Positions 34,135 to 42,596 of a DNA stretch of 64,000 nt are shown here, piece after piece. The stretch is taken from NCBI GenBank assembly GCA_910588325.1, contig CAJUPP010000010.1, positions 1-64,000 of the forward strand, given 5' to 3'. Every line of letters starts with the position of its first letter. Position 1 is the first letter of the stretch. The notes under the pieces are model-generated. The model ran no database searches, was not told the origin of the DNA, and saw only the letters and a program-made list of their open reading frames with translations. A program made the position numbers and the translations under genes. Source of the DNA: an uncultured Hungatella sp. Lineage in GTDB: Bacteria > Bacillota > Clostridia > Lachnospirales > Lachnospiraceae.

Positions 34135-35894
34135 TCTGTTTCCTCCCTTGTATCATAAGGTATCTGAATTCTGATATCCGTTCCCTTTCCCATCTCACTT
34201 TCAATAAAAATAGAGTATGCAGATCCAAAATACAGCTTCATCCGCAGGTGCACATTCAGCAAACCGGTATTGCTGGAATTTTCCATCATCTTTAAATAAT
34301 TTTCATCATCCGCAAGAAGCTGTTCTCTCAGCTTTTCCAGCTTCACGGGAGAAATCCCGCAGCCATTGTCCTTTATTCGTATCTCTATCTCCTCCCCATA
34401 TTTTTGTACTCCTACATAAATCAGCCCTCCTTTTGAGCGGTTGTCCATGCCATGGCCGATGGCATTCTCCACTAAAGGCTGCAGAGAAAACTTCACAATC
34501 CGTGCATCCAGACACTCCGGATCAATCATATACTGTGGTTCAAAGCTGCCTCCCATTCGTATGGACAGAACCTTTGTATAATTCTGCACATGAGTCAATT
34601 CCTCCTTAAGGGTCGTACTTCCGGCCATCTTGGTATTGTACCGCAGCATGGCGCTGATACATTTGCAGATTTCTATAATTTCACTGTCCATTCCCTCCGA
34701 CGCCATCCCCATAAGGGTTTCCATACTGTTATAGATAAAATGAGGATTAATCTGCTGCTGCAGTGCCTTAATCTGCGCTTCGCTTAAAAGCGCCTGCTTC
34801 GCCTCTATTTTTCCTACCAGCTCATGAATCTGCTTGGCCATATCGTTAAAATTCACAATTACCCGTTCGATTTCATCATCTGCGTCAGGATTCACCTGGA
34901 TTTCCAAATCTCCCTGTTTAATAGCATTCATCCCCTCCGTAAGACGGCTCATATTTCGATTTAGAATCTCACTGTTCTTATCCACTACAGTAAGACAGAT
35001 TCCCAATGTCAGAAAAAGAACCGTGAGAAACAAAAAGCCGATTGTAACCTCCCTCCTGTACAGATCCGTTTTGGAGATTCCTACGGCCACCAGCCATCCT
35101 GTCTCCCCAGAAAGTCCGCAGTAGAGAAATGTTCCGCCTGCCGATTCCTCTTGAATCGCAGCCGATTCCTTTCCCTCTGCCAGCAGATGTTCCGGCAAAT
35201 CCAGTTCTTTCCCTGTGTAGAACAATACCCCCCCGTCTTCGGACAATATCTCTACTCCCTCCACCCCCACATAATCCATCATCAACCGTTCCTGAAGTTT
35301 TGCCAAATCCATGTCAATCCGCAGGTATCCTACAGGAAGATTGCTGTACAAATCATCAATACGGTATATCATGGAATGAACAAAATCTCCGCCGTTTATC
35401 TGTTCCTCCGAATGAATATTCGTCAGCAGAACCTTTCTCTGTCCGGAATTGTTCAGCTGCTCATACCAATGGCTGGCTTTAAAATTGGCTATTCTCTCGT
35501 AGTCATTTTTTGTATAGATCGAATACGCATTTCTGGGAGAATTCTCTTTATAGAAAATCAGCCTTAAATCATCACGGGAATGATAATAAATCTGCTCGAT
35601 GCTTTTTAATACCTGCATGTTGCTGCTGGTATCCGTTTCTGCTTTCAGTACATTATTCAGGGATTCATTATATATAATCGCATCTGCGATCCGGTCAATC
35701 TGTCGGAAATACTGATCCACAATTTGAAGATTTGCCGTCAGCATATTTTTTCCGGAAGACTTAGCATTCTCATAAATCGTCTGATAAAAAAACATATACG
35801 CAAACAAATAGGTAATCAGATTGGAAATCAGAATCAAAAGCACCATATATAGGCTTATCCTGCGCATAAAGGATTGTCTTTTCATCCGTTTCAT
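34119..35894 (-). CDS. YesM-type sensor histidine kinase
   Basis: A 591-residue membrane kinase. Two membrane helices (near 14-35 and about 283-303) flank a large extracellular sensor domain. A HAMP domain, the His_kinase motif QINPHFIYNSMETL (phospho-His in PHF) and an ATPase domain (ENAIGHGM, DNGCGI, TGLLNVHLRMKLYFG) follow. It overlaps the membrane-bound binding protein by 4 bases and the regulator by 16, so the three are made together. The binding protein may present ligand to the extracellular domain. Confidence 0.93.
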   Translation of the reverse strand: MKRMKRQSFMRRISLYMVLLILISNLITYLFAYMFFYQTIYENAKSSGKNMLTANLQIVDQYFRQIDRIADAIIYNESLNNVLKAETDTSSNMQVLKSIEQIYYHSRDDLRLIFYKENSPRNAYSIYTKNDYERIANFKASHWYEQLNNSGQRKVLLTNIHSEEQINGGDFVHSMIYRIDDLYSNLPVGYLRIDMDLAKLQERLMMDYVGVEGVEILSEDGGVLFYTGKELDLPEHLLAEGKESAAIQEESAGGTFLYCGLSGETGWLVAVGISKTDLYRREVTIGFLFLTVLFLTLGICLTVVDKNSEILNRNMSRLTEGMNAIKQGDLEIQVNPDADDEIERVIVNFNDMAKQIHELVGKIEAKQALLSEAQIKALQQQINPHFIYNSMETLMGMASEGMDSEIIEICKCISAMLRYNTKMAGSTTLKEELTHVQNYTKVLSIRMGGSFEPQYMIDPECLDARIVKFSLQPLVENAIGHGMDNRSKGGLIYVGVQKYGEEIEIRIKDNGCGISPVKLEKLREQLLADDENYLKMMENSSNTGLLNVHLRMKLYFGSAYSIFIESEMGKGTDIRIQIPYDTREETECIVL

Positions 35895-37177
35895 GGGGTA
35901 ACCATCCTTTCTGCCAGCTGCTCCTCATAATTCTTCAAAGCAGTCTCCAGAGATATCTCCTTCATAAAATAAGACCAGATATTGTCATGAAGCAGATTCA
36001 TGGATATGGTGTAATCTGTCGTAGCCGGAAAATGGGATATTTCCTCTTCCGTGAAAAAATATTCCGTATGTTCAGGCATACGGATACTGTCCTGGAAAAC
36101 CTGACGGACCTCTTTAGAGTTCCAGGCAGGGAGAAATCCCTTTGCTGCAATCTTCTTCGCCCCTTCTTCCCCACAGGCATACTCCAAAAACAATACGGCT
36201 TCCTCTTTTTTCTGTGATTTTTCCGCTACCATGAGAACTGCCGGAGAACCGATGGCGTAATCTTTCTCCTCATCCCAGCCGGGAAGCTTTGCCACATCAT
36301 ACTGAAAATCCGGATACTCACTGTCCATCCGCTCCCTCAGCATAGAGAGGCACCATTCGCCATTGTACATCATCGCCGCCTCTCCTCCTAAAAAACGGCG
36401 GATATAATCCTTGCTCCCCACATCTGTCAGCTGGCTATAAGGCATCGCCGCACCTTTTTCGTATGTTAAGGAATAATTCCATTTTGCCGCTTCTGCAAAA
36501 AGCTTTAAGTCCTCTTCCTCCATAGGGTTCTCTGCTCCTGCTGTCCTCACCGGCACTCTCCACCAAGTGCTCTCATAATTCAGAGATCCATACCATCCTC
36601 TCTGAGGGTTGGTCAGGCGCTCTGCCAAGGCCGCATAATCCTCCCAGGTCCAGTCCCCTTCCGGATACGGAACCCCTTGAGCATCGAAAATTTCTTTATT
36701 GTAATAAACGACCCAGGCACTGTTTCGGTAGGGAAGCATGTACACTCCCTCCTCACTGTCCAAAAAATCCATAAGACTTCCAAGGCCGCTTAGATCCGCA
36801 TTCTTAAGATATTCTCTCAAATCAGTAAGCTGTCCCTTCTCAATCAACTGGGCTCCGCCTGCTGCCGTTGCTATGGCAATCACATCCACAGCCTCGTCTC
36901 CGTTGAGAATAATCTGAAAGCTTTGAGTCGTTTCATTATTAGGAAGGTAATGAACATTTACTGTAATATCCGGATATTTTTCCATAAACCCTTCTGCCAA
37001 TGTACTAAATGTCTCTATCTCATCATACCAGGCATATACCTCCAGTGTGGAGGGTTCCTCTACCCTCTCCCCATACTCACTGCTGTCCTGACTGCTTTCT
37101 CTCAACAATATCAACGTCGTAAAAAGCGATACGCCAAACAGCACCCACAAAATAATAATTCCCTTCTTCAGCTTCAT
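35891..37177 (-). CDS. membrane-anchored solute-binding protein of the sensory operon
   Basis: A 428-residue binding-protein paralogue of the lipoprotein at 31,189. The shared patches include VVYYNKEIFDAQGVPYP, WTWEDYAAL, GSLNY and WWRVP. Unlike that protein it has no lipobox cysteine: the N-terminal helix (IIILWVLFGVSLFTTLILL) runs into RESSQDSSEYG and looks like an uncleaved anchor. It is sandwiched in a 4-base-overlap operon between an AraC protein and the YesM-type kinase, with no permease. I infer that it serves sensing, not transport. Confidence 0.85.
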   Translation of the reverse strand: MKLKKGIIILWVLFGVSLFTTLILLRESSQDSSEYGERVEEPSTLEVYAWYDEIETFSTLAEGFMEKYPDITVNVHYLPNNETTQSFQIILNGDEAVDVIAIATAAGGAQLIEKGQLTDLREYLKNADLSGLGSLMDFLDSEEGVYMLPYRNSAWVVYYNKEIFDAQGVPYPEGDWTWEDYAALAERLTNPQRGWYGSLNYESTWWRVPVRTAGAENPMEEEDLKLFAEAAKWNYSLTYEKGAAMPYSQLTDVGSKDYIRRFLGGEAAMMYNGEWCLSMLRERMDSEYPDFQYDVAKLPGWDEEKDYAIGSPAVLMVAEKSQKKEEAVLFLEYACGEEGAKKIAAKGFLPAWNSKEVRQVFQDSIRMPEHTEYFFTEEEISHFPATTDYTISMNLLHDNIWSYFMKEISLETALKNYEEQLAERMVTP

Positions 37178-37614
37178 GCCTGCAGAAATTCCTCTCTCAA
37201 AACTACAACATTGGAATACTCCAATAATTTGGGCTGTTTTTCCTGTTCCTGATACTCTTTTGGCGCAGTACCCATATATTTACAGAAATTCTTGTAAAAT
37301 ATGGAATAATCCTGATATCCAGCCGCCTCCGCCGCAGTTTGTGCAGGAATCCCACGGCCAATCATCTCCGAGGCCGCCCAGATCCGCCGCTCTGTCAGAT
37401 ACCCATGTATCGTTTTTCCTGTCTGCTGTTTAAACTCTCTCATTAAGTGATACTTGCTAACATACAGTCTTTCTGACAAATCGTCAACCGATACCTTTTC
37501 CGAAAAATGCATATCCAGGTATTCCAGTGTTTCTTTTACATAAGAAGGCATCCTTTTTCTCTTAACAGAAACCAAATCAATAATTTTTGTATCTTCCCTT
37601 CTGCCCAAAACCAT
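37174..37614 (-). CDS. small AraC-family DNA-binding protein
   Basis: A 146-residue protein that is nearly all AraC DNA-binding domain. Two helix-turn-helix motifs are seen (VDDLSERLYVSKYHLMREFKQQTG and AQTAAEAAGYQDYSIFYKNFCKYMG), with no sensor domain. It is first in the sensory operon and overlaps the binding protein by 4 bases. It may act as an accessory regulator alongside the YesN-type protein; its target is unknown. Confidence 0.88.
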   Translation of the reverse strand: MVLGRREDTKIIDLVSVKRKRMPSYVKETLEYLDMHFSEKVSVDDLSERLYVSKYHLMREFKQQTGKTIHGYLTERRIWAASEMIGRGIPAQTAAEAAGYQDYSIFYKNFCKYMGTAPKEYQEQEKQPKLLEYSNVVVLREEFLQA

Positions 37615-37770
37615 ATTCCCCTCCCTATCTGTTCAGGCTACACTCCATCGTAATTATTGTACCCTGCTATGGTCGGTTTCCGTTAGAAAATTCCTGCAAA
37701 CAAATTAGTACTTTTCCATAATTATTCCCCCCAAAAACCACTCATTATCATCTCTTTCACACAAATTGCC

Positions 37771-37814
37771 AAAATAATAAAGGGCCAAGAACAGTTTTCC
37801 TGAACTTGGCCTTT
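37771..37814 (-). terminator. intrinsic terminator after the spoIIM-like gene
   Basis: On the minus strand AAGGCCAAG pairs with CTTGGCCCTT (one bulge), extended by CAG/CTG, and TTTATTATTTT follows. It isolates the spoIIM/NUDIX transcript from the sensory operon. Confidence 0.75.
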
Positions 37815-37846
37815 TCTCGTATTCTCTTTTTTCATTTTGTGTAACC

Positions 37847-38362
37847 TTAAAAATTTAAAAACGTTTCCATGAAAGTGCCGATAATAATAACAAAAATAAG
37901 AAACAGCCACACCCGTATCTTTATTTTCTCTAATCCGTTTTCGCCTCCTACTGCCAGAATGATCCATGACAAACCGTAAAAAATCCATTGTGGCAGCACT
38001 GAACGCAGAAAAAGAAATAGTCCCATCCATCCGCTTTCCAGTGTAAACGTAGAAATTATCAATCCGCTGTTAAAACCAAATATCGCGGAGAGCCCATAGA
38101 AAGCCCATTTTGCCAAGGGGGTCATTCCCACCAAAGCCCCCACTCCGATTTCACCGAAACGCCGCTTTAAGGTGTATCTCCATAGCTGCCCTCTTTCTTC
38201 CATTCCCATAGACTGTCCCCATTGATATATGGAATCAAAATAGCCAATCTGTTTCAGCAGTTCCCCGCTGAGCAAATTGGCTGTCACGCATCCAACTATG
38301 CTTCCTGCTGCAAAAAGCAGAAACAGCATATCCGTAAACGACCCCCAACGCCCCTTTTTCAT
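37847..38362 (-). CDS. spoIIM: SpoIIM-like membrane protein
   Basis: A 171-residue membrane protein with about four or five predicted helices. The N-terminal loop (MKKGRW...LLFLLFAAGSIVGCVTANLL) and the following ELLKQIGYF region fit the SpoIIM/DUF95 family, whose B. subtilis member (about 214 residues) takes part in forespore engulfment. Here it is shorter. Position supports the call: SpoIIM is next to a NUDIX ADP-ribose hydrolase gene, as in B. subtilis. Moderate confidence, since the family is mainly hydrophobic sequence. Confidence 0.6.
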   Translation of the reverse strand: MKKGRWGSFTDMLFLLFAAGSIVGCVTANLLSGELLKQIGYFDSIYQWGQSMGMEERGQLWRYTLKRRFGEIGVGALVGMTPLAKWAFYGLSAIFGFNSGLIISTFTLESGWMGLFLFLRSVLPQWIFYGLSWIILAVGGENGLEKIKIRVWLFLIFVIIIGTFMETFLNF

Positions 38363-38425
38363 CCGGAACCCCTGTACTTTTTTTACAGCCTATGAAGAAG
38401 GATCGCTCTTTATACGTTTTTCCTT

Positions 38426-38968
38426 CTATTTTCTACCAGCGTATTTGACCGCATAGGCTGTGATAGCCGCTACGGTCTTACCGTCTGTCATTTTTCCGTC
38501 ATAAATAAGTTTCAGTAAATCCTCCAATTCCCATGCCTCTACTTCAATGACCTCATCCTCATCCAGATGCTGATGGGAAGGTATTAGATTTCTGGCTACG
38601 AAAATGTCAATCGCCTCATCGCAGAAAGCAACTGTAGTGTTGACACTGATTAAATATTCCAGATTGTCTGAACGATATCCAGTCTCCTCTTCCAACTCTC
38701 TGTATGCGCACTCAATCTTAGGTTCATCCGGTGCATCCAGTTTTCCTGCCGGAATCTCCAGCGTCTCACGGTCCAACGCGTTGCGGTACTGACGCACCAT
38801 CAGAATCTTCCCATCCCCCGTGACCGGAAGCACTGCCGCCGCACCGTCATGATGAATGAAGTCCCAATGTGCCTCATGTCCGTTGGCAATCACCGTATCC
38901 TCATATATCTTTAAAATTGTCCCCTGATATTTTAACTGTCTGTTCAAACGCACAACACTCTCTGCCAT
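38426..38968 (-). CDS. NUDIX hydrolase, ADP-ribose pyrophosphatase type
   Basis: Cytosolic enzyme splitting ADP-ribose to AMP and ribose-5-phosphate. The Nudix box is complete: GKLDAPDE followed by REL, EE and TG in the expected spacing. I start at the ATG of MAESVVRL, giving 180 residues, the usual size. A GTG 30 codons upstream would add a Lys-rich tail unlike the family, and the ribosome site before the chosen ATG is weak. It ends 63 bases before the spoIIM-like gene, the order also seen in B. subtilis. Confidence 0.9.
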   Translation of the reverse strand: MAESVVRLNRQLKYQGTILKIYEDTVIANGHEAHWDFIHHDGAAAVLPVTGDGKILMVRQYRNALDRETLEIPAGKLDAPDEPKIECAYRELEEETGYRSDNLEYLISVNTTVAFCDEAIDIFVARNLIPSHQHLDEDEVIEVEAWELEDLLKLIYDGKMTDGKTVAAITAYAVKYAGRK

Positions 38969-39079
38969 ATTCTTCTGCCTCTGCTTTCTTTCCTTTTCTA
39001 ATTTCTTTTTTATCGCTGCTTTCTCCTTTGTCACTGCTTTCTTTCCTTTTTGCAACACTATACCAGTATCCTGATCTTC

Positions 39080-40090
39080 CTACTGTATCCAGGCACCGGT
39101 GGAATCTACTCTTCTGCCGCTTCCGTCCGGAACCATGGCATTTACCAGCATATCCCCGCTCTCAGGCATACAGTAATAGGATTTCCCGCTCCAGTCTATC
39201 CAACCTGTCACCATATATCCCTTGGAATCAAAGAAATACCATTTTCCATCAATCATCTGCCAATTACTGGTTGTATAGCTCCCGTCTCCATTGCAGTACC
39301 ACCAGCCTACATGGTCTAAAATCCAGCCATACTGTTGATTCTGCTGGTTAACCAGCTGTCCTGGTTCCGTGACACCTTCCGGTACGGGAGTCCCATACAG
39401 ACTGCGAAATTGCTGCGCGGTAGCTTCATCTACATATACGCTGCCATCTGCTTCCCGCCAATCGCTTTTTTTCCCATTATCCTGGGCATTTACCCCACGC
39501 ACTCTGTAAGAATAAGTGCCGGCGCGGGTCATCATGGGAGCAAAATCAAAGCTTGTTCCTACTGTATTTTGATAATCGCCCACACTTCTTCCGTCTCTGT
39601 ATAAGCGCAGCTCATAATAGCCTGCATTGAATGTCTCGCTCCAACTACCTGTAGTCTGTGAACTCCAATGAGCCTCACGGATTTCTCCCATCTGTTCTCT
39701 CAGCGAAGGAAGCTGAATTTTCAGAATGATCGTGGTAGCTCCCTTTTTTGTTCCGCTTATATAAGTGCCGCCTTTTACGTTAATCGTAGATTTTACCACA
39801 GAAAAATAATATCCGTCCTCCGCCTCCAGCGTAACCTCTATCTCCGGTGTATCGCTGCATCCCCACACATCAATCTCATTCATGATCTCAATATCGCCAA
39901 CTGAGTATCTGTCACTTCTTGTTGTAACCTCTACATCATTCTCCGTAAGGCGCTCTCCTACTTTGAAATCATTCTCTACCGTAATGACCACCTCTTTAAG
40001 CTTCTGAGCTCCAAATGCCTGAACACTGATTTCTGTAAGAAAAATCATGGTTAGTATCAACAGGCTCACTGTCCTTTTCTTCCTCTTCAA
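39080..40090 (-). CDS. secreted protein with cell-wall-binding repeats
   Basis: A 336-residue exported protein. The signal peptide (KRKKRTVSLLILTMIFLTEISVQAFGA) is followed by about 210 residues with no enzyme motif I recognise, including a fibronectin-like segment (YELRLYRDGRSVGDY...GTYSYRVRGVNA). The C-terminus has about three choline-binding-type repeats (GWWYCNGDGSYTTSNWQMI, GKWYFFDSKGYMVTGWI, GKSYYCM). I start at TTG 40,088-40,090: GGGAGGAGGGAG lies just upstream, and the promoter TTGACA lies inside the longer ORF. It probably decorates the cell wall. Confidence 0.8.
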   Translation of the reverse strand: MKRKKRTVSLLILTMIFLTEISVQAFGAQKLKEVVITVENDFKVGERLTENDVEVTTRSDRYSVGDIEIMNEIDVWGCSDTPEIEVTLEAEDGYYFSVVKSTINVKGGTYISGTKKGATTIILKIQLPSLREQMGEIREAHWSSQTTGSWSETFNAGYYELRLYRDGRSVGDYQNTVGTSFDFAPMMTRAGTYSYRVRGVNAQDNGKKSDWREADGSVYVDEATAQQFRSLYGTPVPEGVTEPGQLVNQQNQQYGWILDHVGWWYCNGDGSYTTSNWQMIDGKWYFFDSKGYMVTGWIDWSGKSYYCMPESGDMLVNAMVPDGSGRRVDSTGAWIQ

Positions 40091-40115
40091 GTTCTCCCTC
40101 CTCCCTATAGCTATA

Positions 40116-40144
40116 ACTTTATGCCTTATTTTTCCTTCTGTCAA
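40116..40144 (-). promoter_or_regulatory. promoter of the cell-wall-binding protein gene
   Basis: Minus-strand TTGACA (40139-40144) and TAAAGT (40116-40121) with a 17-base spacer. Its position about 20 bases ahead of the ribosome site argues that translation starts at the TTG at 40,090. Confidence 0.7.
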
Positions 40145-40171
40145 TAGAATTCATCTAACCGTAAGAAAACG

Positions 40172-40213
40172 TACCCTCAGTGGACAAGGGGATACCCATG
40201 TCCACTGAGGGTA
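40172..40213. repeat. 15-bp perfect inverted repeat
   Basis: TACCCTCAGTGGACA (40172-40186) and its exact complement TGTCCACTGAGGGTA (40199-40213) flank a 12-base loop. No strong T-run follows on either strand. It could be a terminator, a protein site or a dispersed palindromic element. Confidence 0.7.
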
Positions 40214-40230
40214 ACATATGCAAATAACAT

Positions 40231-40260
40231 AAAAAAGAGGAGGTCATTCTCAACCTCCCC
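40231..40260 (-). terminator. intrinsic terminator after rny
   Basis: On the minus strand GGGGAGGTTGAG pairs imperfectly with GACCTCCTC and TTTTTT follows, 19 bases past the rny stop. Confidence 0.8.
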
Positions 40261-40278
40261 TTCTATGTCCTATGTCAC

Positions 40279-41838
40279 TTATTTTGCATAATCAGTAACT
40301 CTTGATTCACGAATTACATTAACACGAATCTGTCCCGGATATTCCATGGACTCTTCAATTTTTTTAGAAATATTTCTTGCCAAAAGAACCATATCATCAT
40401 CACTAATCTGTTCTGGAACCACCATAACACGGACTTCACGTCCTGCCTGGATTGCATAAGACTTGTCAACTCCCTTAAAGGAATCCGTAATCTCTTCCAA
40501 CTGCTTAAGCCTGTTGGTATATGTCTCCAGAGTCTCTCTTCTTGCGCCTGGTCTTGCAGCGGATATAGCATCCGCCGCCTGCACAATACAGGCAATCAGA
40601 CTCTCTGGTTCAACATCGCCATGATGGGATTCCACAGCATTTACCACCACTGCAGATTCCTTATATTTTTTACAAAGCTCTGAGCCTAATTTTACATGCG
40701 AGCCTTCTACCTCATGGTCAATGGATTTACCAATGTCATGTAATAAACCGGCACGTTTAGCCATGCGGATATCCACGCCGATCTCACCGGCTAAAAGTCC
40801 CGATAAATGTGATACTTCAATGGAATGCTTCAAAGCATTCTGTCCATAACTAGTTCGGAATTTCATTCTTCCAAGAAGCTTTACCAATTCCGGGTGAATT
40901 CCATGAATGCCCACTTCCAGTGTGGCAGCCTCGCCTTCTTCCCTCATACTGGCCTCTACTTCTCTCTGTGCTTTTTCTACCATCTCTTCAATTCTGGCCG
41001 GATGAATACGCCCATCTACAACCAGACGTTCCAGGGCGATTCTCGCAACCTCTCGCCTTACAGGATCAAATCCTGACAAAACTACTGCTTCCGGTGTATC
41101 ATCGATAATCAACTCCACACCTGTCATTGTCTCCAATGTACGAATATTACGGCCTTCTCTTCCGATAATCCGGCCTTTCATCTCATCATTTGGAAGCTGA
41201 ACTACGGATACCGTAGTCTCTGCAACATGATCCGCCGCACATCTCTGGATCGCGGCAACGATATACTCCTTCGCCTTCTTTTCTGCTTCTTCTTTGGCTC
41301 TGGTCTCCATCTCTTTAATCATTCTGGCAGTATCATGTTTCACATCATCTTCCACAGACTTCAGCAGATATTCTTTCGCCTGTTCGGAGGTCAGCCCCGA
41401 AATTCGTTCCAATTCCTGCTGTCTCTTCCCGCGAAGTTCCTCAGCTTCTGCCAATTTCCTGTTCAAGTTGTCTTCACGTGCTGATATACTTGCTTCTCTG
41501 CGTTCCAATGTCTCGGACTTCTTGTCCAAATTTTCTTCCTTGCTTAATACTCGTCGTTCATACCGTTGCAGCTCTGCCCTTCTTTCCTTCGTCTCTTTCT
41601 CCAACTCATTCTTGGTTTTCAGGGACTCTTCCTTTGCCTCCAGGAGAGCTTCTCGCTTCTTTGTCTCTGCGGTCCTTAATGCCTCATCTATTATCTCTCT
41701 GGACTTTTCCTCCGCACTGCCGATTTTACTCTCATATGTTTTCTTCCGGTGTGCGATTGCCAATCCCCAGGTAATAGGCGCCACAATAATTATTGTAAAC
41801 AATACAGTAATCAATACAGGTATCACTATTGTTGACAC
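40279..41838 (-). CDS. rny: ribonuclease Y
   Basis: Membrane-bound endoribonuclease starting bulk mRNA decay in Firmicutes. An N-terminal membrane helix (TIVIPVLITVLFTIIIVAPI), a long charged coiled coil (about 30-200), a KH RNA-binding domain (GRIIGREGRNIRTLE) and an HD domain with HDIGKSIDHE are present. The 519 residues match the family. It begins with GTG after GGAGGTGCTCC. The strong promoter at 41,888-41,916 serves it; recX, on the same strand, ends just upstream. Confidence 0.96.
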   Translation of the reverse strand: MSTIVIPVLITVLFTIIIVAPITWGLAIAHRKKTYESKIGSAEEKSREIIDEALRTAETKKREALLEAKEESLKTKNELEKETKERRAELQRYERRVLSKEENLDKKSETLERREASISAREDNLNRKLAEAEELRGKRQQELERISGLTSEQAKEYLLKSVEDDVKHDTARMIKEMETRAKEEAEKKAKEYIVAAIQRCAADHVAETTVSVVQLPNDEMKGRIIGREGRNIRTLETMTGVELIIDDTPEAVVLSGFDPVRREVARIALERLVVDGRIHPARIEEMVEKAQREVEASMREEGEAATLEVGIHGIHPELVKLLGRMKFRTSYGQNALKHSIEVSHLSGLLAGEIGVDIRMAKRAGLLHDIGKSIDHEVEGSHVKLGSELCKKYKESAVVVNAVESHHGDVEPESLIACIVQAADAISAARPGARRETLETYTNRLKQLEEITDSFKGVDKSYAIQAGREVRVMVVPEQISDDDMVLLARNISKKIEESMEYPGQIRVNVIRESRVTDYAK

Positions 41839-41887
41839 AGGAGCACCTCCTTATTTAGTTTTCATTGTACACAAATACAACACTTCA

Positions 41888-41916
41888 ATTTTAAACTGTT
41901 TTATACATTATGTCAA
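41888..41916 (-). promoter_or_regulatory. promoter of rny
   Basis: Minus-strand TTGACA (41911-41916) and TAAAAT (41888-41893) with a 17-base spacer, near consensus, about 50 bases before the start codon. Confidence 0.8.
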
Positions 41917-41986
41917 GTGTCTTGCACAACTCAAACCAGCAAACAGCCACAAATCGTAACCGTTCAGACAATGGGGAATCAGCCAT

Positions 41987-42595
41987 TCAGATATCCTCCT
42001 GGCTGACTCCCAGGTTCCGGTACACAGCGTCAAAAGAAAACCCTTTTCTTGCCAATGCTGCTACCAGCTTTGCTTTATCCTTAGGTGTGGTGCTCTCCGG
42101 CATATATCCCTTTTTCTGGAGAAAAGCCCTGATCTGTCTATCCTCGCATACCTCGCAATCCTCCAAAAGTATCCGGATCTGCTCCTGTTTTAATCCTTTC
42201 TTAAGCAGATCAAATTCCAGACGTTTCCTGCTTCTCTGATTGCCGTAAGTTTCAATATACCGTCTCCCAAAGTCCAGATCATCCAGAAAATGGTACTCTG
42301 TTAAAAAGTTTATAATCTGATCAACAACCTGCTGAGGATAAAATCCCTCTTTCAGTTTCTTACGTATCTCATATTCCGTTCTGTCTCTGTCCTTTAAATA
42401 ATACAGTGCCCGCTCTTTTCCTCGCTTTAAAAGGATCTCCTCTAATATCCGGTTATACTGTTCTTCGGACAATTCATTGCCTTCTTCTATCTGATATCTC
42501 TTTCGTTCTCCTCTATATAGAACGAATACCTGTTCTTCATCCAGAAAAACTTTGCTTCTTTGCTTATCCAGAGGAACAATGGACGTCACCTGCAC
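41987..42595 (-). CDS. recX: RecX regulatory protein
   Basis: Small helical modulator of RecA filaments, 202 residues with three tandem RecX repeats (RALYYLKDRDRTEYEIRKKL..., the middle LDDLDFGRRYIETYGNQRSRKRLEFDL and the last KDKAKLVAALARKGFS). It starts with a GTG one base after the recA stop, so the two are coupled. Standard recA-recX pairing. Confidence 0.93.
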   Translation of the reverse strand: MQVTSIVPLDKQRSKVFLDEEQVFVLYRGERKRYQIEEGNELSEEQYNRILEEILLKRGKERALYYLKDRDRTEYEIRKKLKEGFYPQQVVDQIINFLTEYHFLDDLDFGRRYIETYGNQRSRKRLEFDLLKKGLKQEQIRILLEDCEVCEDRQIRAFLQKKGYMPESTTPKDKAKLVAALARKGFSFDAVYRNLGVSQEDI

Positions 42596-42596
42596 T

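Noticed and set aside
37722..38030. 102-codon minus-strand frame overlapping the spoIIM-like gene.
   Set aside because: It covers the terminator and has no recognisable features; the SpoIIM-like frame has clear membrane helices and a syntenic neighbour.
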